The notes beneath the pieces are model-generated. The model did not search any database and was not told where the DNA came from. It saw nothing but the letters and a program-made list of their open reading frames with translations. Below, one piece after another: positions 57,779-64,000 of a DNA stretch of 64,000 nucleotides. Within the stretch, counting starts at the first letter, position 1. Each line of letters begins with the position of its first letter. Source of the DNA: CAG-877 sp045627525 (lineage in GTDB: Bacteria > Bacillota_I > Bacilli_A > RF39 > UBA660); the NCBI GenBank assembly GCA_045627525.1, contig JAZQNW010000002.1:110065-174064 (forward strand), written 5' to 3'. Position numbers and translations under genes: made by a program.

Positions 57779-58684
57779 TTAACTCCTTGATTGTAAATTC
57801 ATTATCTCTAGTAATCTATTTAAATCATTATTATTTACAAATGATATTTCTAGTTTGTTGTTCTTTATTTTTACTTTTGTTCCTAATTTTTCGCTTAGTT
57901 CATCTTCTAAATATGTGTATTCACTATTTGCTTTCTTTGGTGTCTTTTTTATTTCATGTGTTTTTACATATTTTTTGTCTGATTGAGTTAAATTTTCTAT
58001 TTGTCTTACACTTAATCCTTCTTCTATTGTCTGCTTTGTAACACTAATTTGTTGATTTTCATCACTTAATTTACTTATTACTCTAGCATGACCCATGCTT
58101 ATTTCTTTTTTACTTAGTGCATCTTGAACTTCTTGTGGTAAAACTAGCAATCCTAGCATATTTGTTATATGACTACGACTTTTACCTATTCTGTTTGCTA
58201 ATTCTTCTTGAGTTAAATCTAATGCATTTATTAATTTTTTGTATGCAATGGCTTCTTCTATTGCATTTAAGTCTTCTCTTTGAAGATTTTCTAATAATGC
58301 AATTTCCATCATTTCATTATCGTTGAAATCTCTAATAATAGCTGGAATTTCTGTTAAACCTGCTTTTTGAGAAGCTTTTACTCTTCTTTCACCGGCTATT
58401 ATTTCATAGCCATTAATACTCTTTTTTATTATAATTGGTTGAAAAACGCCATGTTCTTTTATTGATGATGCTAATTCTTCTAAAGCTGTCTCATCAAATA
58501 CTTTTCTTGGCTGATATGGATTACTTCTTAATTCTGATAATGGAACTTTTACTATTTCTTCTTTTGGAGTTTGATCAATTATTTTTTCTTCTACCTTATT
58601 ATAATCTATTGGTTCATTATAAAATAATTCTTCTAATCCTCTTCCTAATGCTCTTCTTTTATTATTTGTCTCCATTTCTTTCAA
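57779..58684 (-). CDS. parB: Chromosome partitioning protein ParB (Spo0J)
   Basis: A 301-residue ParB. GRGLEELF (15-22), the CTPase motif IIAGERRVKASQKAGL (95-110), LLENLQREDLN (131-141), helix-turn-helix LTQEELANRIGKSRSHITNML with arginine 170 as in parS-binding ParB, and a C-terminal dimer domain. Start is TTG at 58684 with AAGGAAG upstream, or ATG at 58675; the two differ by three codons. It overlaps parA. No perfect parS site was seen in the window. Confidence 0.93.
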   Translation of the reverse strand: MKEMETNNKRRALGRGLEELFYNEPIDYNKVEEKIIDQTPKEEIVKVPLSELRSNPYQPRKVFDETALEELASSIKEHGVFQPIIIKKSINGYEIIAGERRVKASQKAGLTEIPAIIRDFNDNEMMEIALLENLQREDLNAIEEAIAYKKLINALDLTQEELANRIGKSRSHITNMLGLLVLPQEVQDALSKKEISMGHARVISKLSDENQQISVTKQTIEEGLSVRQIENLTQSDKKYVKTHEIKKTPKKANSEYTYLEDELSEKLGTKVKIKNNKLEISFVNNNDLNRLLEIMNLQSRS

Positions 58685-59450
58685 TCACTTCCTTAGCTAA
58701 ATTTATATAAGCCTCTGAACCACGACTTTTTGGATCATAAGCTATTATTGGTTCTCCATGTGATGGAGCTTCTGTTAATCTTACTAATCTTGGGATTATT
58801 GTATTATATACTTTTTCCTTAAAGAATTTTCTTATATCTTCTACTACTTCAAATCCTAAATTAGTTCTAGAATCTAGCATAGTTAATAAAACCCCTTCTA
58901 TATCAAGTGTTGGATTTAAATTTTGTTGAGCTAATCTTATTGTTTTTATTAATTGAGTAATTCCCTCTAAAGCAAAGAATTCACATTGAACTGGTATAAT
59001 TACGGAATTTGATGCAGTTAAAGCATTTGTTGTAATTACACTAAGTGAAGGAGGGCAATCAATTATAACAAAATCAAAGCTTTCTTTTACTTCGTTTAAA
59101 CTGTTTTTTAATTGTTTGCTCTTATCAAATCCGGCTATTTGTCTGCTTTTTTCTGTTAATTCTGATTCTAATCCAGCTAAATTTATTGTTGCTGGTAATA
59201 CATATAAATTTTTATATTTTGTTTTTATCATGGCTTCTGCTATATTACATTCACCATTTAAAACATTATAAATACTTTTTTCTATTTCTCCTTTATTAAT
59301 TCCTACACCAGTAGTTGTATTTCCTTGAGGATCTAAATCTATCAATAAAACTTTTTTCCCTAATACTGCTAATGATGCAGAAAGATTTATACTTGTTGTA
59401 GTCTTGCCTACGCCACCTTTTTGATTTACTAATGATATAACCTTTCCCAT
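58662..59450 (-). CDS. parA: Chromosome partitioning ATPase ParA (Soj)
   Basis: A 262-residue ParA/Soj. Deviant Walker A KGGVGKTTTS (11-20), LLIDLDPQGNTTTG, and Walker B region FVIIDCPPSLSVIT. ATP-dependent dimerisation on DNA drives ParB-origin segregation and, in Bacillus, controls DnaA and sporulation entry. GGGTGA precedes the ATG. The stop lies 23 bases inside parB. Confidence 0.97.
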   Translation of the reverse strand: MGKVISLVNQKGGVGKTTTSINLSASLAVLGKKVLLIDLDPQGNTTTGVGINKGEIEKSIYNVLNGECNIAEAMIKTKYKNLYVLPATINLAGLESELTEKSRQIAGFDKSKQLKNSLNEVKESFDFVIIDCPPSLSVITTNALTASNSVIIPVQCEFFALEGITQLIKTIRLAQQNLNPTLDIEGVLLTMLDSRTNLGFEVVEDIRKFFKEKVYNTIIPRLVRLTEAPSHGEPIIAYDPKSRGSEAYINLAKEVIERNGDK

Positions 59451-59523
59451 CTAATCACCCATTTTCCATTTTACTTATTCATTGTATCAAATAAATGACA
59501 TTTTTGAAATGATTTTATCAAAA

Positions 59524-59550
59524 AAAGTAGATTTTTATCTACTTTAATTT
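59524..59550 (-). terminator. Terminator overlapping noc stop
   Basis: AAAGTAGAT and ATCTACTTT arms with a four-base loop and T tract. Confidence 0.8.
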
Positions 59551-60767
59551 TCTGTTTTATCAACCTTAATAATAACTTGATATGCATTAGGAAAATCCAT
59601 TTCATCAATATTAATTTTTATGCCATTTAATTCAAGTTCTTTTACTAACTCTCTTATCTTAGATATTGCTTGTTGGATAGTATAATTTGTTGATGAATTG
59701 GTGCCCATTATTGGAGTTGGAATATTAAATATACTATTTTGATTATTATCTACAGGTGATACAGTTTGTACATCTGCAGGCATGAATCTTTCTTGTGATT
59801 GTGTTAAGTCTGGAGATGCAAAATAATCTTTTTTATTAATAGTATTATCAATCAAATTATTACTGTCATTAATTGCTGCTGCTGCTGAAAATTGATTTGA
59901 ATTTATATTTGGTGTACCTTGAATATTTAATAAATCATCTAATCCACCTGGTACATTTGTTGATGATGGTAGTGTTATATCAGTCGCTTGTTCTTTTATA
60001 TTTTCAACACTAACAGGGTTAAATTGTTCATTGGTAAAATATGAATTTTTTGGTTCTTCTAATAAATCATTATTATTTATTTCGCCATAATTAATAATTT
60101 GTTGCATATTTACCATACCTCCATTATCTCCAGATTCTTGATCATTATTATTTTTTGGATATAGTCTAGAAATTTCTTCTTCTAATGCTCTTACTGTCAT
60201 CTTATTAGTTATTACTTTTTTCACCATTTCTTTTTGCTTTTTGCTATCTGGTATATTTAGTAATGCTCTTGCATGTCTTTCTGAAATTTGTTCTTTTAAT
60301 AATAATTCTTGAATATCATCCGGTAATGATAATAGTCGAATTTTATTTGCTACTGCTGATTGACTTTTTCCCATTGTTTTTGCTAATTCATCTTGTGTCA
60401 TTTCGTCTAACTCTAATATTTTTTGATAAGTTCTAGCTTCTTCTATAGGATTTAAATTTTTTCTTTGAAGATTTTCTAATAAAGCTACTTTTGAACTTTC
60501 TTTATCATCTAAGTTTCTAATTATTGCAGGGATTTTTGTTAAGCCTGCTAATGCAGTTGCTTTATATCGACGTTCACCAGCAATTATTTCATATTTACCA
60601 TTTACACTTCTTACTATTATTGGTTGAATTACACCATGTTCTTTTATAGATATTGCTAATTCTTTTAAAGCACGTTCATCAAATACTTCACGTGGTTGAA
60701 ACCTGTTTGGGATTATATCATCTAAGTGTAAATATACTACTTCTGCATTTGTTTCATTATTATTCAT
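59544..60767 (-). CDS. noc: Noc-like nucleoid occlusion protein
   Basis: A 407-residue ParB-family protein in the noc position between rsmG and parA. CTPase motif IIAGERRYKATALAGL (61-76), LLENLQRKNLNP (97-108), helix-turn-helix MTQDELAKTMGKSQSAVANKI (123-143). Q136 and K142 are the Noc-type residues where ParB has R and T/M. Two features are odd: the N-terminus MNNNETNAEVVYLHL lacks the amphipathic membrane-targeting helix of Bacillus Noc, and residues about 205-355 are an Asn/Ser-rich linker, making it over 100 residues longer. GGGAGG precedes the ATG. Confidence 0.88.
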   Translation of the reverse strand: MNNNETNAEVVYLHLDDIIPNRFQPREVFDERALKELAISIKEHGVIQPIIVRSVNGKYEIIAGERRYKATALAGLTKIPAIIRNLDDKESSKVALLENLQRKNLNPIEEARTYQKILELDEMTQDELAKTMGKSQSAVANKIRLLSLPDDIQELLLKEQISERHARALLNIPDSKKQKEMVKKVITNKMTVRALEEEISRLYPKNNNDQESGDNGGMVNMQQIINYGEINNNDLLEEPKNSYFTNEQFNPVSVENIKEQATDITLPSSTNVPGGLDDLLNIQGTPNINSNQFSAAAAINDSNNLIDNTINKKDYFASPDLTQSQERFMPADVQTVSPVDNNQNSIFNIPTPIMGTNSSTNYTIQQAISKIRELVKELELNGIKINIDEMDFPNAYQVIIKVDKTEN

Positions 60768-60844
60768 AGGCTTTTCCTCCCTTTATTCTACTATGACTAT
60801 TATATATTATTTTTATAGTTCTTTCAATATTATTTTTACATATA

Positions 60845-60875
60845 AAAAGCAAGTTTTTAAAGCTTGCCTTTTAAT
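60845..60875 (-). terminator. Terminator after rsmG
   Basis: AAGCAAG and CTTGC arms with T tract on the minus strand; overlaps the rsmG end. Confidence 0.65.
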
Positions 60876-61515
60876 TATTTTTTTTTAAAGCTATTTTTAT
60901 TAAGCTTCTATTACTATTTTCTTTTGGTAGTGAAAATTTATCTACTTTTACAAAATTATATTTTTTATTTAGTTTTTGTTCTATTATTGGTGTTAATTCT
61001 TCTTCTATATTTCCTTTCATTGCGACAAAATGGCCATTATTATTAACTAAATGCATCGTATATGTTAATAATTTTTCTATATTAGCTACTGCTCTAGCAG
61101 TTACTAAATCAAACTTTTCATTATAATCTTCTGCTCTGACATGAATAGCAGTAATATTTTCTAAATTTAATTCTTTAATTATTGTATTTAAATAATTAAC
61201 TCTTTTTTGAAGTGAATCAACTAATGTTATTTTTAAATGAGGATAAACTATTTTTAAAACAATTCCAGGAAAGCCCGCTCCTGTTCCTACGTCACATAGT
61301 GTACTTATTTTATTTAAATCGATTATTCTTGTTATTGTTAAGCTATCATAGAAATGTTTCAAAAAAACATCTTTTTTTTCTGTTATTCTTGTTAGATTTA
61401 TTTTTTGATTCCATTCTATTAATAATTCATAAAATTTATTTAGTTTAACTAATTGTTCTTCTGTAATTGTTATATTAAGATTCTTTAATTCATCTATAAA
61501 TTCTTTCTCATTCAT
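60871..61515 (-). CDS. rsmG: 16S rRNA G527 N7-methyltransferase
   Basis: A 214-residue RsmG (GidB). LCDVGTGAGFPGIVLKIVYP (about 69-88) is the SAM motif; DSLQKRVNYLNTI and VTARAVANIEKLL (about 133-145) complete the active site. Its ATG overlaps the mnmG stop in ATGAATGA. Loss of this enzyme gives low-level streptomycin resistance in other bacteria. Confidence 0.96.
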   Translation of the reverse strand: MNEKEFIDELKNLNITITEEQLVKLNKFYELLIEWNQKINLTRITEKKDVFLKHFYDSLTITRIIDLNKISTLCDVGTGAGFPGIVLKIVYPHLKITLVDSLQKRVNYLNTIIKELNLENITAIHVRAEDYNEKFDLVTARAVANIEKLLTYTMHLVNNNGHFVAMKGNIEEELTPIIEQKLNKKYNFVKVDKFSLPKENSNRSLIKIALKKNN

Positions 61516-63367
61516 TATTATATCTCCTTAAATATACCATTATAATTGATATATCAGCGGGATTTACACCACTTATTCTTGAAGCTTGGCCTAGTGTTGT
61601 TGGTTTTATTTCAATTAATTTTTGTCTTGCTTCACTTGCTAAATTAGGTATCTTATTATAATCAATATCTTCAGGAATATTTTTTTCTTCTAGAGCCAAC
61701 ATTTTATCGGCCTCTTTATTAGCCTTTTTTATATATCCTTCGTATTTTGTATTTATTTCTACTTGTTCTTTTACTTCTTTTGAGAATGGTATATTAATAA
61801 AATGGCTTAAATGTTCCATTGTTATTTCTGGACGTTTTAGAAATTCATATAGTGATATTCCATCTTTTAATGGTGTTGAATTTATTGAACTTATATAATC
61901 ATTAGTTGCTTTTTTTGGTGTTATTCTATTTTCTTTCAACATTGCAAATAGTTTATTAATATCTGCTTTCTTTTTAAGAAATTTTTTATATTTGTCTTCA
62001 CTTATTAATCCTATCTTGTAACCATATTCTCTTAATCTTATATCTGCATTATCATGTCTTAATAATAGTCTATACTCAGCTCGTGAAGTTAATAGTCTAT
62101 ATGGATCTTTTACACCTTTTGTTACTAAATCATCTATTAAAACTCCAATGTAAGATTCATTTCTTTTTAAAATTAATGGTTCTTGATTATTTATTTTTCT
62201 AGAAGCATTTATACCTGCTATTAAACCTTGTCCGGCTGCTTCTTCATATCCACTTGTTCCATTAATTTGCCCAGCTGTGAATAGATTTTCTAAGACTTTT
62301 GTTTCTAATGATTGTTTAAGTTGTAATGGATCAATTGCATCATATTCTATTGCATAAGCGTATTTTAATATTTTAGCATTTTCTAAACCAGGAAGACTAT
62401 GAACCATTAAATCTTGAATTTCTTCTGGCATACTTGTTGAAAATCCTTGTACATATATATCATCATAATAGATACTTTCTGGTTCTAAGAATAATTGATG
62501 TCTTTCTTTATCTTTAAATCTTACTACTTTATCTTCTATTGATGGACAATATCTTGGACCAATTCCTTCGGCATATCCACCATACATTGCAGATTTATCT
62601 AAATTATCCATTATTATTTTATGTGTTTCAGGGGTTGTATATATTAAATGACATGGTACTTGATCTTCTACTTTATATAATGGTTCGTTATCGTATGAAA
62701 AAGTATGAGGTACATTATCACCTGGTTCTAAACTTGCTTTTGAGTAATCTATACTGCTTTTTTCTATTCTTTGAGGAGTTCCTGTTTTTAAACGTTGAAT
62801 TGTAAAACCATATTCTTTTAGTTTAGTTGATAAAAATTTAGATGGTCTTTCGCCATGTGGACCACTTACTGTTTTATTTGATCCTCTTAGTATTACTGCT
62901 CTTAAATAAGTCCCTGTAGTTAAAACTACGGCTTTAGCTTTTATTTCTTCACCAGTTTCTAATATAACACCTTTAACAATATTATTTTCTACTATTAAGT
63001 CTTCTACTAATGATTCTTTAATATCAAGATTATTAGTATTTTTAATTGTTTCTATCATTGCTTTTGGGTATGTTATTTTATCACCTTGGGCACGTAAAGC
63101 TCTTACTGCTGGACCTTTTTTAGTATTAAGCATTTTTACTTGAAGACAACTATGATCTATATTATTAGCCATTTCTCCACCTAAGGCATCTATTTCTCTA
63201 ACAATTATTCCTTTAGCTGGTCCTCCAATTGAAGGATTACATGGCATATCGGCTATATTATTTATATTTCCTGTTACTAATAGAGTTTTATTTCCTAAAC
63301 GTGCAGATGCTAAGCATGCTTCACATCCTGCGTGACCTCCACCTACTACTATGATATCATATTCCAT
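61508..63367 (-). CDS. mnmG: tRNA uridine-5-carboxymethylaminomethyl synthesis protein MnmG
   Basis: A 619-residue FAD protein that works with MnmE on wobble uridine 34. Dinucleotide motif VVGGGHAGCEACLASARLG (7-25); MPCNPSIGGPAKGIIVREID (about 41-60); GTSGYEEAAGQGLIAGINAS (about 370-389). C-terminal helical MnmE-binding domain. Stop TGA lies in the overlap with rsmG. GAGGAAG precedes the ATG. Confidence 0.97.
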   Translation of the reverse strand: MEYDIIVVGGGHAGCEACLASARLGNKTLLVTGNINNIADMPCNPSIGGPAKGIIVREIDALGGEMANNIDHSCLQVKMLNTKKGPAVRALRAQGDKITYPKAMIETIKNTNNLDIKESLVEDLIVENNIVKGVILETGEEIKAKAVVLTTGTYLRAVILRGSNKTVSGPHGERPSKFLSTKLKEYGFTIQRLKTGTPQRIEKSSIDYSKASLEPGDNVPHTFSYDNEPLYKVEDQVPCHLIYTTPETHKIIMDNLDKSAMYGGYAEGIGPRYCPSIEDKVVRFKDKERHQLFLEPESIYYDDIYVQGFSTSMPEEIQDLMVHSLPGLENAKILKYAYAIEYDAIDPLQLKQSLETKVLENLFTAGQINGTSGYEEAAGQGLIAGINASRKINNQEPLILKRNESYIGVLIDDLVTKGVKDPYRLLTSRAEYRLLLRHDNADIRLREYGYKIGLISEDKYKKFLKKKADINKLFAMLKENRITPKKATNDYISSINSTPLKDGISLYEFLKRPEITMEHLSHFINIPFSKEVKEQVEINTKYEGYIKKANKEADKMLALEEKNIPEDIDYNKIPNLASEARQKLIEIKPTTLGQASRISGVNPADISIIMVYLRRYNNE

Positions 63368-63453
63368 TTTGATACACTTCCTCTTTTTTTCTAGAGATAT
63401 TATACAATATTTTTAGATATTTTAAACATTTTTTATTATTAAAAAGAAATAAT

Positions 63454-63471
63454 TTATTTCCCGGGAAATAA
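63454..63471. promoter_or_regulatory. Consensus Noc-binding site (NBS)
   Basis: ATTTCCCGGGAAAT at 63456-63469 equals the Bacillus subtilis Noc-binding consensus, inside an 18-bp perfect palindrome TTATTTCCCGGGAAATAA. It lies between mnmE and mnmG, about 2.7 kb from noc. As RNA it would also fold, but the flank has no U run, so a binding site is the better reading. Confidence 0.8.
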
Positions 63472-63487
63472 TTTTTATTCTATTTTT

Positions 63488-64000
63488 CTATTTTCCTAAA
63501 CAAAATTGACTAAATAATTGATCTAGTAATTCTTCTGTATATGTTTCTCCTATTATTTCACCTAGTTTTTCCCAAGATCTTTTGATATCTATTTCAATCA
63601 TGTCTACTGGTATATCATTTTTAATACCAATTTCAACTTCATTTAATATTTCGAAAGCTTCTTTAGCTAAGGATATTTGTCTTACATTATTTAAATAATT
63701 GTAATCTTGATGTTCTAATTCATCTAAATTAAATAATTCTATTATTTTTTCTTTTAAGGAGTCGATACCTTTTAATTCTTTTGTATTAGTATAAATTATA
63801 TTTTCATAATTTATTTCAGATACATCTAATTTATTTTCTAGATCATTTTTATTTATTACTACAATGGTTTTTTTATTTTGACATGAATCTAAAATTTCTT
63901 TATCTTCTTGAGTTAATTCTTCATTATTATTTAATACTAATATTACTAAATCAGCTTCATTTATTAAATTTAAACTTTTTTCAACACCTATTTTTTCTAC
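63488..64000 (-). CDS. mnmE: tRNA modification GTPase MnmE, 3' part
   Basis: The C-terminal 170 codons of MnmE; the gene continues beyond the window edge. The frame reads VEKIGVEKSLNLINEAD, then the G4 motif VINKNDLENK, helical region, and the terminal FCLGK with the conserved Cys-x-Gly-Lys. MnmE hydrolyses GTP and binds tetrahydrofolate to supply the C1 unit for wobble uridine modification with MnmG. The stop is TAG (63488-63490). Confidence 0.93.
   Translation of the reverse strand, partial: VEKIGVEKSLNLINEADLVILVLNNNEELTQEDKEILDSCQNKKTIVVINKNDLENKLDVSEINYENIIYTNTKELKGIDSLKEKIIELFNLDELEHQDYNYLNNVRQISLAKEAFEILNEVEIGIKNDIPVDMIEIDIKRSWEKLGEIIGETYTEELLDQLFSQFCLGK

Noticed and set aside
59451..59543. 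parS site expected near parAB
   Set aside because: No sequence close to TGTTTCACGTGAAACA was found here or in the rest of the window by eye.
60680..60705. TTCACGTGG in noc resembles half of a parS site (TGTTTCACGTGAAACA)
   Set aside because: Only the central part matches, it is not palindromic, and the bases encode the conserved PREVFDE segment of the ParB fold.

Overview
The window is chromosomal DNA from a very AT-rich, spore-forming member of the Bacillota. The gene order from mnmE, mnmG, rsmG, noc, parA and parB through ychF, rpsF, ssb, rpsR, rplI and dnaB is the Bacillus-type origin-proximal order. The blocks ywiB-argS-rpoE, prfA-prmC-spoIIR, murA-spoIIQ-mbl and hpf-secA are also Bacillus-like. 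SpoIIR, a BofA-like protein and a SpoIIQ-like protein point to endosporulation. Low GC and compact genes suggest an uncultured gut lineage near Erysipelotrichia/RF39, which is inference. UGA serves as a stop codon in several ATGA overlaps, so the code is standard. No rRNA, tRNA or CRISPR array was found.

Layout. 0-12 kb (minus strand): mntP, bofA-like, a decayed HD protein, a five-gene BceRSAB-type antimicrobial-peptide sensing and resistance operon ending in a VanZ-RDD fusion, then single housekeeping and accessory genes (HIT, CDF, hemolysin III, GNATs, AlkD). 12-23 kb: an accessory region downstream of secA that occupies the place where prfB normally lies. 23-26.7 kb: secA, hpf, csp. 26.9-29.8 kb: an Agr-type quorum-sensing locus with agrBD (+) facing agrCA (-). 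29.8-41.8 kb: cell envelope, sporulation, translation and transcription genes (tagO/wecA, mbl, spoIIQ-like, rpiB, rpmE, murA, fba, spoIIR, prmC, prfA, rpoE, argS). 41.9-45.8 kb (+): a PBP1-type synthase, a LemA-like protein and pta. 45.8-64 kb (-): ung, rlmH, walJ-like, an M23 hydrolase, dnaB, rplI, a minimal c-di-AMP phosphodiesterase, rpsR-ssb-rpsF, pgeF-like, ychF, an AbgT transporter, mscS, parB-parA, noc, rsmG, mnmG and partial mnmE.

The most unusual structure lies at 15.96-23.38 kb. Four 3'-terminal SEC-C coding remnants (CGSGKKYKxCCGK plus stop) follow secA in the same orientation. Three sit inside 198-216 bp spacers that separate small gene units. The unit edges carry tandem 11-12 bp repeats whose sequence is specific to each unit but follows one pattern. 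Cargo includes a queuosine-salvage DUF2419 enzyme, a NERD/zinc-finger protein, a DUF5677-like protein, a CPBP protease and a DUF3592-like membrane protein; an ABC exporter pair lies between the last unit and the fourth remnant. This looks like a recombinase-free cassette array grown at the secA 3' end.

Three regulatory sites connect known circuits. Two tandem Spo0A boxes and a 38-bp perfect palindrome lie in front of agrB. Near-identical 14-bp inverted repeats lie before the Bce regulator gene and before its ABC genes. A consensus Noc-binding sequence lies between mnmE and mnmG.
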